Of a stretch of DNA of 64,000 nucleotides, positions 28,681-37,409 are shown one piece after another. Position numbers and translations under genes: made by a program. Below the pieces are notes generated by a model. That model saw nothing but the letters and a program-made list of their open reading frames with translations. It did not search any database and was not told where the DNA came from. The stretch comes from Candidatus Hodarchaeota archaeon (GTDB lineage: Archaea; Asgardarchaeota; Heimdallarchaeia; Hodarchaeales; Hodarchaeaceae): the NCBI GenBank assembly GCA_016840285.1, contig JAEOSR010000137.1, positions 1 to 64,000 of the forward strand, in the 5' to 3' direction. Each line of letters starts with the position of its first letter. Within the stretch, counting starts at the first letter, position 1.

Positions 28681-31107
28681 GTGTTGATAGAGCAGATAAA
28701 ACGACGAATGAACCGTAAATCTGTTTTTTTTATCATTATTCTGTTATTTATGCTTATTAATTACCACATTCAAATGAATGGATCGATAGATGGTTTATGT
28801 TACGATCGAAATGCAATTTTAAGCATTCCTCACCTTGAAAAAAACCCAGAAAATCATCTTAAAAAGGCTTTATTAGTTGGGAATACTCATATTCCAATAA
28901 AAATAAACTTACTACTGAATAGAGGTAAGAAATTAGAGAAAATGTCACGGTTCAATTATGAAGAACATGAACCAATTGTGATCGATGGAAATGACGACTT
29001 TTTAGCTCATGCAGTTACAGAAAACTGGCCTGGAGATGGAAGCCGATCCAATCCTTTTATTATTGACGGTTATACAATTGATAATTTTTATTCTGACTTT
29101 TCTATTGATATCTACAACTCTGATGATTACTTCCAAATCAGTAACTGTCAAATATTGATAAATGGAAGAGAAGGAGGAATAAAGCTTTCAAATGTAGAAA
29201 ATGGGAACATCACAAATAACATAATAACTAATGGAAGCCTTGGAATTCAGTTGAAAGATTTTGGCGATTCTTATTGCTCAAATATTATAATTTCAAATAA
29301 TGTGATTCAGAATGTCAATTGTGGAATTAATATTATGGGGGGATCAGCTGGGATTAATGTCTCCTCAAATCAAATTAGTAATATTCTAAATTCTGGTATT
29401 AAGCTTCAAAACGCAGGATCTTCTGAAATAGTGATTAATACGATCGAAAACTGCGGAGGATGTGGTATAGACAACATTGGACAGATAAGTGATGGTGCTC
29501 ATTATTCACGCATCATCTCGAATATAGTCAGGAATAATAATGAATCAGGAATTTCAATCAAAGATAGTGACTCAAATACTTTGATTAATAATATAATTTA
29601 TGATAATAAGGGAGGATTATTATTTGAACGATCAAATGATAATCTCCTGTTCAATAATACTATTTATAATCATGGGGATAGTTCGGGGTTCTTAATTTCT
29701 TCCTCTGAAAATAATAACATCTCTACTAATTTCATCTTCAATAATCTTGCTGGAATTTCCCTTTATGGTTCAACGGAAAATGTTTTTACAAATAATTATG
29801 TCTACGCTAATGAAGACATTGGTATATTCCTTGATGATCTAGCAGACAGAAATAATTTCTCTAGAAACCTGATTTCAAATAATCATGAAGCTATTTGGAT
29901 TCAACGGTCAAACTACAATCTCATCACAGAAAATCTTTTTTGGAAGAATATTGCCTCAGGTATAATTATAGAATTTGATTCTAATTATAACATTGTTTCA
30001 TTTAATGATTTTTCTGATAATAGTATACCAATTTCACCACAGGCGGAGGATAATTACTTAAATTCAACTAATACTTTTGTATATAATTATTGGAATGAAT
30101 GGATCTCCCCTGATGTTGATTCGGATGGAATAGTAGACGATCCTTATCCTATTGATTATAATCAGGATTCATACCCTCTCACGGGATTAGATCTAAATCT
30201 CCCTCATCTAGTGCTAACTCCAAGAATCTTGTCTCCTAAAGAGAATGACCTGCTTAATGGAACCGTGTACATTAATTGGACGTTATCTGTCGATTCCCAC
30301 AAACATGTAGTCAGCTATACTCTTTCTTACTCCTCTGATAATGGTAACAACTGGACAGAAATAAAATCTAGCCTTAGTTATCATTATTACAGATGGGATA
30401 CAACAACGATTCCAGATGGTACTAATTATCTGATCAGAGTTGTGGCACATTGTGATGACGGATGTTCTTCTAGTGGAAGTATAGGAACATTAACAATTCA
30501 GAATAAGGTAGAAGATCCATATTTTTTACCAACTCAAATAATATTTGCTTTTCTATTGGCTGTGTGCTCCATAGCAGCAGGATACTACCTTGTGAATACA
30601 AAGTTTAGAGCCCCAAGCTTCACTGAATATTTCCAATCAAATAAAATTGAATTTCTAAAGCCGATATACCATAAACTGATTATTGGGCTGGAAAGCATAC
30701 AAACCGCGATTATGTCTGAAGGTGCGGTAATACCACTTTTAGAAGAGCCAACAATGCCCACAAGCTTAGTTACGTGGTTTCCAGATGATTATCGCAGGGA
30801 ATTAAAAACAAATTTAAAAGGAAGAACCATATTAACCTTGATAGAAATCGCTTTCCAGTATTCAGAGGATGCGAACCTTACTAAGCTGGCTCAAGCCCTA
30901 GATATCCCTGTCTCAACTCTTTCTGATGAATTAAAAAAGCTTATAAGACTTAACTACCTTGATTTTCATATAACCCCGCAAGTTCTTCATGATGGGCGAT
31001 ATCGGCACTACATTATCACAGCGAAAGGAATTTCCTTCTTAAAAATCTTGAAAAGCGCGTTAGAACTTTCGATACGACGAGCTAAAGAAAAAGAACAATG
31101 CGATTAA
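28681..31107 (+). CDS. Surface parallel beta-helix protein with transmembrane helix and cytoplasmic winged helix
   Basis: 808 residues. An N-terminal signal or anchor (about 14-26, FFIIILLFMLINY) is followed by NosD/PbH1-type right-handed beta-helix repeats from about 105 to 460 (many GI.. NN.I turns), then DVDSDGIVDDPYPID, a calcium-type loop, and a fibronectin-like domain with the YTLSYSSDNGNNWTE motif. One strong transmembrane helix follows (about 615-637). The C-terminal 170 residues are cytoplasmic and end in a winged helix (ANLTKLAQALDIPVSTLSDELKKL). The layout suggests an extracellular ligand or contact read directly by a DNA-binding domain. It lies between two inverted SerA-like genes. 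Start codon (GTG 28681 or a nearby one) uncertain. Confidence 0.8.
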   Translation: MLIEQIKRRMNRKSVFFIIILLFMLINYHIQMNGSIDGLCYDRNAILSIPHLEKNPENHLKKALLVGNTHIPIKINLLLNRGKKLEKMSRFNYEEHEPIVIDGNDDFLAHAVTENWPGDGSRSNPFIIDGYTIDNFYSDFSIDIYNSDDYFQISNCQILINGREGGIKLSNVENGNITNNIITNGSLGIQLKDFGDSYCSNIIISNNVIQNVNCGINIMGGSAGINVSSNQISNILNSGIKLQNAGSSEIVINTIENCGGCGIDNIGQISDGAHYSRIISNIVRNNNESGISIKDSDSNTLINNIIYDNKGGLLFERSNDNLLFNNTIYNHGDSSGFLISSSENNNISTNFIFNNLAGISLYGSTENVFTNNYVYANEDIGIFLDDLADRNNFSRNLISNNHEAIWIQRSNYNLITENLFWKNIASGIIIEFDSNYNIVSFNDFSDNSIPISPQAEDNYLNSTNTFVYNYWNEWISPDVDSDGIVDDPYPIDYNQDSYPLTGLDLNLPHLVLTPRILSPKENDLLNGTVYINWTLSVDSHKHVVSYTLSYSSDNGNNWTEIKSSLSYHYYRWDTTTIPDGTNYLIRVVAHCDDGCSSSGSIGTLTIQNKVEDPYFLPTQIIFAFLLAVCSIAAGYYLVNTKFRAPSFTEYFQSNKIEFLKPIYHKLIIGLESIQTAIMSEGAVIPLLEEPTMPTSLVTWFPDDYRRELKTNLKGRTILTLIEIAFQYSEDANLTKLAQALDIPVSTLSDELKKLIRLNYLDFHITPQVLHDGRYRHYIITAKGISFLKILKSALELSIRRAKEKEQCD

Positions 31108-31360
31108 ATCTAATTGGTCAAGAATGAATTCATTGGAACCATAAAAAGTTTTTTTCGATGATTCAGCAAGCCAATTGAATTCTATCATTTTTCTAATTTT
31201 TTCTTTCCTGGAGAATTATTCCGAGAATTCGTAGGATATTCTGTTCTTATTAACAGTTTCAACTCCAGATCAATTGCTTGAGATTTCTAGTTCAAGCAAG
31301 CTTGAAAATTATGATTATTAGAGATTGAGGTGAAACACGATTCTTGAATCTGAACAAAAC

Positions 31361-32311
31361 ATGAAAATTTTGGTAACTGATCCAATAGCCCCTTCTGCAA
31401 TAACAGAATTACAGAAAGAGTTTGAGGTAACGGAACAACACTACTCCCCCGCTGAACTATTAACGGAAATAGGTAAATATCATGCGATAATTGTCCGCAG
31501 TGCGACCAAGCTTCCACGGGAGGCCATCGAGAAAGGTACCCAGCTAAAAGTGATTGGCCGAGCGGGAATTGGCGTCGATAACATTGATGTCAAAGCAGCT
31601 ACAGAAAGAGGTATCCTAGTTGTGAACGCGCCACGATCTTCCGTTATTTCTGTGGCAGAACTGACATTAACATACATGCTTGCTCTCAGCTGTCGTTTAG
31701 TCAATGTAACAAATGAAACTAAATCAAATATGAATCCGAAAAAATGGTTAAGGCGGACAGAATTGCATGATAAAATATTAGGGTGTATAGGATGTGGAAA
31801 AATTGGTATTGAAGTAATTACAAGAGCAAAGGTTTTCGGGATGAAATGTCTGATTTACTCCCCTAACGTTCCTCCTGAAGTCACTGAAAAAATGGGAGTG
31901 GAAAGAACTGATGATCTTGATTATCTACTTCAAGTATCGGATTTTGTTACAATTCATACTAAATTAAAAATAGAGACTCAAAGTTTGATTAGTAGACGAG
32001 AATTAGAACTCATGAAATCAACAGCTTACCTAATAAACTGTGCCCGAGGAGGTATTGTAGACGAACACGCCCTTTATGATGCTTTGAAAGAAAACAAGAT
32101 CGCGGGAGCAGCGCTCGATGTGTTTGCTGACGAACCTGTACGAAATAACAAATTATTTGAACTGGAGAATATCTATGTCTCCCCCCACATTGGAGCCTCC
32201 ACCACTGAAGCTCAAGAACGAGTTGGACAAGTTATTGCTAACCAGATTAAAATGGCTTTAAACGGTCAAACACCTGACTTCATTGTTGAAAAATCCTATT
32301 TTCCGAATTGA
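31361..32311 (+). CDS. D-3-phosphoglycerate dehydrogenase-like, copy 2, altered cofactor site
   Basis: 316 residues. Same family as the minus-strand copy; the first 100 residues are nearly identical between the two. Catalytic Arg (NCARGGIVDE), Glu (DVFADEP) and His (VSPHIGAS) are kept, as is GCGKIG. The residue after the second Rossmann strand is Ser (IYSPN) where copy 1 has Asp (VYDPY); loss of that Asp often goes with NADP use or changed cofactor binding. The middle region (WLRRTELHDKILGCIG) is also diverged. Probably a neofunctionalised paralogue. Confidence 0.85.
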   Translation: MKILVTDPIAPSAITELQKEFEVTEQHYSPAELLTEIGKYHAIIVRSATKLPREAIEKGTQLKVIGRAGIGVDNIDVKAATERGILVVNAPRSSVISVAELTLTYMLALSCRLVNVTNETKSNMNPKKWLRRTELHDKILGCIGCGKIGIEVITRAKVFGMKCLIYSPNVPPEVTEKMGVERTDDLDYLLQVSDFVTIHTKLKIETQSLISRRELELMKSTAYLINCARGGIVDEHALYDALKENKIAGAALDVFADEPVRNNKLFELENIYVSPHIGASTTEAQERVGQVIANQIKMALNGQTPDFIVEKSYFPN

Positions 32312-32475
32312 TAGCAGATCAATAGGATTGAATCAGTTTCCTCTATTTTTTTCTCCAAGAATAGAGATTGAACAATTTTTGATAATCATTTTATACCTTA
32401 TCGAAAACGTCTTCCTCAAGTATCTCCGTGCTGGAATGTTGCCGAGTGAGTAATAAACTCACATCCGCAGAACCT

Positions 32476-32484
32476 AAAGGAGGT
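32476..32484 (+). promoter_or_regulatory. Shine-Dalgarno site of L15e
   Basis: AAAGGAGGT, the strongest ribosome-binding site in the window, 7 nt before ATG 32492. It decides the start codon and fits high expression of a ribosomal protein. Confidence 0.8.
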
Positions 32485-32491
32485 AATCTTG

Positions 32492-33055
32492 ATGAGTGCT
32501 TATAAATATATGTCTAACTTCTGGAAAGAAAGAAATTATGATTTTAAGCAGCTGCGAATCTCACGTTTGATAAGATGGAGGCGAGAACCAGCTGTCATTC
32601 GAATTAAAAATCCTACAAGGATTGACAGGGCTCGTTCGCTCGGGTACCGTCGTAAAAAGGGTTATATAGTGGCGAGAGTTCGTGTTCCACGTGGTGGGCG
32701 CAGGAAATCACGGCCAAGAAGTGGAAGGCGCTCAAAACGAATGGGAGTTAAACGCATTACTCCCAAGAAATCTAGACAGTGGATAGCAGAAGAACGATGC
32801 TGGCGCCGTTTTCCGAACCTTGAGGTTCTGAATAGCTACCCTGTGTTAGAAGATGGACGACATCGATGGTTTGAAGTGATCTTAGTTGATCCTCATGCCC
32901 CAGAAATCTTATCAGATCCAAAAATCAATTGGATTTGCAACAGAAGCAGTCGTGCTCGTGTTACTCGAGGAAAAACTTCAGCTGGTCAGAAAAGTCGGGG
33001 ATTACGTAGACGAGGAAAGGGAACGGAACATATCAGACCTTCCTACGATCGTTAA
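32492..33055 (+). CDS. rpl15e: 50S ribosomal protein L15e
   Basis: Archaeal/eukaryotic large-subunit protein. Basic throughout with the family blocks SAYKYMSNFWKE, RVPRGGRRKSRPRSGRRSKR and LEVLNSYPVLEDGRHRWFEV. ATG 32492 follows a near-perfect Shine-Dalgarno AAAGGAGGT (32476-32484), which selects it over TTG 32489. About 187 residues, normal. Followed at 121 nt by the RNase P proteins, a conserved archaeal grouping. Confidence 0.96.
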   Translation: MSAYKYMSNFWKERNYDFKQLRISRLIRWRREPAVIRIKNPTRIDRARSLGYRRKKGYIVARVRVPRGGRRKSRPRSGRRSKRMGVKRITPKKSRQWIAEERCWRRFPNLEVLNSYPVLEDGRHRWFEVILVDPHAPEILSDPKINWICNRSSRARVTRGKTSAGQKSRGLRRRGKGTEHIRPSYDR

Positions 33056-33176
33056 TCAGCTTCCTCTCCTTTTTTTTAAATTTAAACTCATAATTTGTGC
33101 AATTTTTAGCTAACTTCAAATTACATTTTAAAGCCTAAAACAAAGAAAGCTACAAAAAATTCTGGATGTGAAGATA

Positions 33177-33917
33177 ATGCCTCGGAATTTTGTGGATTCG
33201 CTTATTCCTATCCAGGAATCCCAATTATCGACATTTCTTCATACTGCTATCCAATTAGGCTTCATAGAAATATGGATCAGCAATCCAACAAAAGAAGAGA
33301 AGAAACTAATGACCCAATCTTCCTTTACTTCTCTTATACGTATGTACGAGCGATTGGATATTGGATTAAACAACGAATCTAAAGTACAGATGACTTCGTT
33401 ACTTCGTCAACAAAGACGCGAAATCCCAATTATTGCAGTAACATGTTTAACCCCTGACCTTACTGCATGGGCGGCGCAAGACAATCGTGTTGATATTTTA
33501 AAATTTCCTGTATTTCAGATTGGAAAACTGATGTCCCGATCCATTGCGAAACTTATGATTAAATTTAATAAGCATTTGGAAATCCAACTAGCGGAATTGT
33601 ATTCTCTTCCTGATCGTCAACAAATTCCCGCTTTAAGACAAATTCGTTCTGCCTTAGAAATAGCTACTCGAAAGAATGTTCCGATTCTCTTCTCATCTGG
33701 AAGTAAGAAGCCAGATCAAATGCGCTCTCCGCGAGAATTAGCATCATTGGCGCAAATGTTACTAATGAATTCTAGAAAATCTCTGGATTCTCTAAGTACT
33801 ATCCCACAAGAACTTATCCAGAGGAATTTGCTTAAGATTAGTCCCGATTATATTGCTCCAGGTGTGTTTAAAATCTCGTCTCCAGCTCTTTTGACTGTGA
33901 ATATGGAGGAGGAATAA
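33177..33917 (+). CDS. rnp3: RNase P protein component 3 (Rpp30)
   Basis: Protein subunit of archaeal RNase P, which matures tRNA 5' ends. TIM-barrel family; features include FVDSLIPIQESQLSTFLHTA, the mid-domain DNRVDILKFP and the C-terminal RNAIRSALEIA-like block (RQIRSALEIATRKNVPILFS, SPRELASLAQMLLM). ATG 33177 (MPRNF) is preferred to GTG 33168, being about 7 nt after GGATGTG. Rnp2 follows after 5 nt. Confidence 0.88.
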   Translation: MPRNFVDSLIPIQESQLSTFLHTAIQLGFIEIWISNPTKEEKKLMTQSSFTSLIRMYERLDIGLNNESKVQMTSLLRQQRREIPIIAVTCLTPDLTAWAAQDNRVDILKFPVFQIGKLMSRSIAKLMIKFNKHLEIQLAELYSLPDRQQIPALRQIRSALEIATRKNVPILFSSGSKKPDQMRSPRELASLAQMLLMNSRKSLDSLSTIPQELIQRNLLKISPDYIAPGVFKISSPALLTVNMEEE

Positions 33918-33922
33918 ACATA

Positions 33923-34324
33923 ATGGATGAACGAATACGGTACTTAAATATTCGATTTATTAGTACATTACAACTCCAAGAAAAAGACGCTTGGTTTACC
34001 ATCTCCTCAGAAGTAAAGCGTCTTTTTGGAACGCATGGAGCAGCAGAAGTTGGTTTGTTTCTCTCCTATTTTGACCATGTAAATCAGGGAGGAATTTTCA
34101 GAGCATCACACAGGTATGTTTATCGTGTTAGAGCTGCTATTTGCTTTATTCACTCGAGATACAATGTTCCTATACTTATCTTTTCAGAAAATATCAGTGG
34201 TTCTTTGAAAAAGGCGAAAAGACTTTTGAATATTGAAAAACATATAGATCGTTATCATACCCTTCGAGAATTGCTCTATAACAGCTGGGGACAAAACCTC
34301 GATGATGACAAAAAACCAAACTGA
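33923..34324 (+). CDS. rnp2: RNase P protein component 2 (Pop5)
   Basis: 133 residues, second RNase P protein, forming a heterotetramer core with Rpp30. Recognised by the N-terminal RYLNIRFIST and the central GTHGAAEVGLFLSYFD plus RVRAAICFI, the RNP-like fold of Pop5/Rpp14. ATG 33923 is preceded by GAGGAGGA within the end of rnp3, so translation is coupled. A terminator-like hairpin follows the gene. Confidence 0.87.
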   Translation: MDERIRYLNIRFISTLQLQEKDAWFTISSEVKRLFGTHGAAEVGLFLSYFDHVNQGGIFRASHRYVYRVRAAICFIHSRYNVPILIFSENISGSLKKAKRLLNIEKHIDRYHTLRELLYNSWGQNLDDDKKPN

Positions 34325-34371
34325 ATTTAATGTGGAAACCGTCCCAGTCTGAGAGGTTGGGTCTTAAGGAT

Positions 34372-34401
34372 CCCACTTTTCTCGCTTCTTGTGGGTTTTT
34401 T
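34372..34401 (+). terminator. Hairpin with T-run after rnp2
   Basis: CCCAC (34372-34376) pairs with GTGGG (34391-34395) across a 14-nt loop and is followed by TTTTTT. Position 48 nt after the rnp2 stop codon fits a transcription stop for the L15e-rnp3-rnp2 unit. In archaea the T-run alone may suffice. Confidence 0.45.
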
Positions 34402-34406
34402 CACCT

Positions 34407-34470
34407 TCTAATCCTCTGACCCACCCTTTTGGTTCTTCTACCATCATCAGGGTGGGTAACGGCTATTAGA
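34407..34470. repeat. Nested inverted repeat
   Basis: A 9-nt perfect inverted repeat, ACCCACCCT (34419-34427) and AGGGTGGGT (34449-34457), sits inside a second pair TCTAAT (34407-34412) and ATTAGA (34465-34470). It lies between the convergent rnp2 and the Cas6-like gene, so it may be a bidirectional terminator or a small structured RNA. The GC content is higher than the surroundings. Confidence 0.4.
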
Positions 34471-35347
34471 GGCTTTTTTGTGCATATATCATTGATATTC
34501 GGATTTTATCAAGGTCTTGCACTATCAAATTAGCTATTACCAGTAAATGATTTCTCAGAGCGGTATGCCCGTGGTTCATGGATTCAGTTAACAACCGTAA
34601 CTCCTTGCTTTCATAAATGAATCGGTACAGATTCCAGATATTTTGTTGTTTCACCTCCGTTATTTTTTGTGCAAGTTTTTTAAAGTCTAGTTTCTTTAGT
34701 TCTCGTTTTGCTTGCCAATTATATCGACCGATGATAGGAGAGTGGATTTTTCGGGTGATTCGTGCCGCTAACTGATCATAGTATTGAAATGTTTTGATTA
34801 AGGGGTCATCAGTTTGATCGTGATGGCTTCGCAGCCTATTTACTAGTTTTTCATCTTTTAATGGAGGCTCGACATAGATTTTCGAATGATGTTTGGTGGT
34901 ATGAAAGAAATCGTGGAGAAGAGCGTATTGAAGTAACTCCTGTTGTCCTTTCGTCAATTTCAACGGCAATCCTTTCCGTATCCTCAATTTTTTCGGATAG
35001 TTTTTCGTATCAAGATAGGATCGGTTGTTTAATATTCTTGCTTTGATCCACTGTATCAATCCTAACCCTTCATTTTGATATTTTCCTATTTGAGTGATTT
35101 TAAGCAATTTAAAGATTTTTCTTTGCAATTTCATAAAAGATCTATTTGTATATTGTAATTTAATTGTTCCTAGATAGCAAATAAAGGAATAAGGATACAT
35201 AGGTTTTGCAGTATCGATTTTAGTATAATAACGGTGAATGGGGGGATAAATACTCGCTTTACAACCGAAAATAAAGAACCGTGTTTTTTTCGTTATCAAT
35301 GGAGTTAGGATTTTTCCTTCCAATTCAACCCCGAAACTTTTACACAC
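34466..35347 (-). CDS. Cas6-like RAMP-domain protein with helical C-terminal region
   Basis: 293 residues. Residues about 50-100 (YLGTIKLQYTNRSF, then LLKITQIGKYQNEGLGLIQW) look like the C-terminal part of Cas6-type CRISPR endoribonucleases: a beta-strand followed by LL..a..IGK...GLG, the glycine-rich RAMP loop. The C-terminal half is helical and carries LLHDFFHT and RSHHD...DQLAARI, which could be an HD-like phosphohydrolase arrangement; this part is speculative. The usual N-terminal Cas6 half is missing or unrecognisable. Start is GTG (35345-35347). It lies just downstream of a broken RAMP gene, supporting a CRISPR origin. Could instead be an unrelated RNA-binding protein. Confidence 0.45.
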   Translation of the reverse strand: MCKSFGVELEGKILTPLITKKTRFFIFGCKASIYPPIHRYYTKIDTAKPMYPYSFICYLGTIKLQYTNRSFMKLQRKIFKLLKITQIGKYQNEGLGLIQWIKARILNNRSYLDTKNYPKKLRIRKGLPLKLTKGQQELLQYALLHDFFHTTKHHSKIYVEPPLKDEKLVNRLRSHHDQTDDPLIKTFQYYDQLAARITRKIHSPIIGRYNWQAKRELKKLDFKKLAQKITEVKQQNIWNLYRFIYESKELRLLTESMNHGHTALRNHLLVIANLIVQDLDKIRISMIYAQKSL

Positions 35348-35365
35348 ATCCAGTTGAACCCCTAT

Positions 35366-35731
35366 TCAATTAAGATTACCTTTCTCTAGGTATTTAGCCC
35401 ATTCTTTCAATGCAGTAGTCACATTTTCTGAGAGACACTTTTCTTGGAGCTGTTCTTCAACAATAAACTCATCATTTTGGATCAATTTTAATTTACGAAT
35501 GGATTTTTGATCGATTAGTTTCAAGCTGATAACATTAAGTTCTGCATAGCCTGAGTTATAACCCCGTCCTAATTTTCGAAGGTAAATGACGGATTCAATT
35601 AAGAGTCCCAGTTCAACTGGAGTACATTCTGTGACATCTATTTCAAACTTAAATTCACCCGTAAAATATCGCTCACTAAAATCTTGAATTGGTTTATCAA
35701 TAAGAAAAGTTTCAAATAAACATGAATAGAT
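35366..35731 (-). pseudogene. Headless RAMP (Cas7/Csm3-like) gene remnant
   Basis: Open frame of about 121 codons with no start codon near its 5' end (an in-frame stop lies at 35732-35734). The translation includes FTGEFKFEIDVTECTPVELG followed by LRKLGRGYNSGYAELNVI: an acidic strand, a helix with ELGLL, then the glycine-rich loop, the usual C-terminal half of Cas7-group RAMP proteins of type III CRISPR complexes. The N-terminal half is absent. It is followed after 18 nt by the Cas6-like gene on the same strand. I read it as a decayed cas gene; a frame with an unseen start is less likely. Confidence 0.5.
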
Positions 35732-35799
35732 TTAACTTAATTATTTGTTATGCATCTGTAACATAATTCTCTTTCAAAATAAATATGATTGATTTAAAA

Positions 35800-36660
35800 A
35801 TGAAAATTGCGATTTTTGGTGATGTTCATGGGAATATTCATGCACTAGAAAGTGTCTTAGAAGATATTGAATCAATTAGTCCAGATCATGTTGTATGTAC
35901 AGGTGATCTTCTCACACCATATCCTGGGGGTAAGGAGGTCTGGAATGTTTTAAATCATCATAATATTCCTATTACAAGAGGGAATGTAGAAGATAAATCG
36001 CTAGATTACTTATTAAATAATAGTAAAAGTGATTTACATAACAATATCCGATATAAACCTTGGAAATATGTTCTAAAATCATTTCCCAATAAAATTGTTG
36101 ATAAATTAATAAATCTTCATCTAGTACATACAATTGAAGGTCCTCACGATAATAAAATAATGATATGCCATGGAACACCAGCTAATAATCGTGATTATCT
36201 TTTTGATTTTGTTAGGAATCCTCAATTTGTAAATTTTAGAGAGTCTGGAGTTAATGTAATAGTAGCAGGGCATACACACCAGTATCACCATATTCGGCAA
36301 AAAGGTATATTATTAGCTACCGCTGGAGCTACTGGATTAAGTTATAATGGATCTTCAATTGCTGAATATCTTATATTAGAGTTTAAAAATAATAGATGGA
36401 TTCCTAGTCAAAAAAAGGTACCTTACGATTCTACCTTGCTAGTCGAAGATATTATTAGAACAGATTACTTAAAAAAAGGAAGTCCACTATCGTGGATATA
36501 TTTGGACATGATTTTGTCCCATACGAATTCAATTTTTGATTTATTAACAAATTATTCTCCAAACCCATGGCCAAATACAGAGGAAGAATGGAAAGTTCTT
36601 TGTCAGGCTTATTTAGAAAAGAATAATAGATGGTACAGTATCAAAAATGTTCTTGATTAA
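35800..36660 (+). CDS. Calcineurin-like metallophosphoesterase
   Basis: 286 residues. All metal-binding blocks of the YfcE/MJ0936-type family are visible: DVHGNIHALE, GDLLTPYPGG, RGNVED, CHGTP and GHTHQYHH. Probably a phosphodiesterase; substrate unknown. ATG 35800 (MKIAIFGDVHG) fits the beta-strand that starts the domain; ATG 35785 adds five residues. The last 85 residues extend the usual domain and have no known match. Lies next to the cas remnants but in opposite direction. Confidence 0.85.
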   Translation: MKIAIFGDVHGNIHALESVLEDIESISPDHVVCTGDLLTPYPGGKEVWNVLNHHNIPITRGNVEDKSLDYLLNNSKSDLHNNIRYKPWKYVLKSFPNKIVDKLINLHLVHTIEGPHDNKIMICHGTPANNRDYLFDFVRNPQFVNFRESGVNVIVAGHTHQYHHIRQKGILLATAGATGLSYNGSSIAEYLILEFKNNRWIPSQKKVPYDSTLLVEDIIRTDYLKKGSPLSWIYLDMILSHTNSIFDLLTNYSPNPWPNTEEEWKVLCQAYLEKNNRWYSIKNVLD

Positions 36661-36694
36661 TAATGCTAAAGTTCCAAAATAGTAATTCTCAAAG

Positions 36695-36780
36695 ATTTCA
36701 CTTAATTGAGACTTATCCCCAGTTTTTTTCAACTATTTGAAACTTTATCCTAACAGTTTTCACTTATTTGAAGCTCGATC
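36695..36780 (+). repeat. Three short imperfect direct repeats
   Basis: Units beginning at 36695, 36725 and 36756 share TTTCA-(C/A)-(T/A)-TATTTGAAACTT-like sequence followed by ATCC or GATC, with a period of about 30-31 nt. They fill part of the 296-nt gap between the phosphoesterase and the membrane protein gene. Function unknown; they differ from the CRISPR-like repeats at 46.8 kb. Confidence 0.35.
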
Positions 36781-36956
36781 ACTTCAGTTATTCATAGAAA
36801 AGTAGGGTTCTACCCTCTTCGTTTGGTAAAGTGAACTATCATTATTTTGAAACTTCCACACTCAAGCCCGTCTACCCAAGTTTACTAGACAACGGCTAAC
36901 CAGATTTACAGAGAAATTAGGATCTTTTCCAATACTGAATTATTTGATGAAATTTG

Positions 36957-37379
36957 CTATTGTTCTGCTAAACTGAGGTATAAATAGCCTAAAATTAATC
37001 CTGAGACTCCTACAAAAAACAAACCAAACCATACATCGTAAATTACCAGACTTGAAAATGCAAAAATCACAATGATCCCTGCGATTTCAAGCAACCCTGT
37101 TCTTCCTCCTGTGTATTCGCGAATCATTGTATAGACCATGAGAGTGGAAAAAAACATTATTCCCCACACTATCAAATGAAAGACGGTTAGAAGAGGTGTA
37201 AATGTTCCTTCAAATAATTCAAACTCCCAGAATAGGAATTCTAGATAGTTCTCCAATTCAATTGGGAAGAAGAGAAATAAGAGCTCTAGTAGGGCGCATA
37301 TTGAGAGTATGAGTGTTCCTAGAATTAATGTTCGTACTTCTTTTGAGACCCACAGATTTCGATATATTGTTTGAGCCAT
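36957..37379 (-). CDS. Small integral membrane protein
   Basis: About 140 residues with four hydrophobic helices (LILGTLILSICALLELLFLF; HLIVWGIMFFSTLMVYTMI; GIIVIFAFSSLVIYDVWFGL; VSGLILGYLYLSLA). ATG 37377-37379 (MAQTIYRN) is favoured, 10 nt downstream of AAAGGAG; the open frame extends to 37409. No family recognised; function unknown. Confidence 0.6.
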   Translation of the reverse strand: MAQTIYRNLWVSKEVRTLILGTLILSICALLELLFLFFPIELENYLEFLFWEFELFEGTFTPLLTVFHLIVWGIMFFSTLMVYTMIREYTGGRTGLLEIAGIIVIFAFSSLVIYDVWFGLFFVGVSGLILGYLYLSLAEQ

Positions 37380-37409
37380 AACTCTTCCAACTCCTTTCAG
37401 AGTTCTCAA

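Noticed and set aside
34407..34470. C/D-box guide RNA, suggested by TGATGA on the minus strand
   Set aside because: No correctly spaced D box (CTGA) or second C/D pair; kept only as an inverted repeat.
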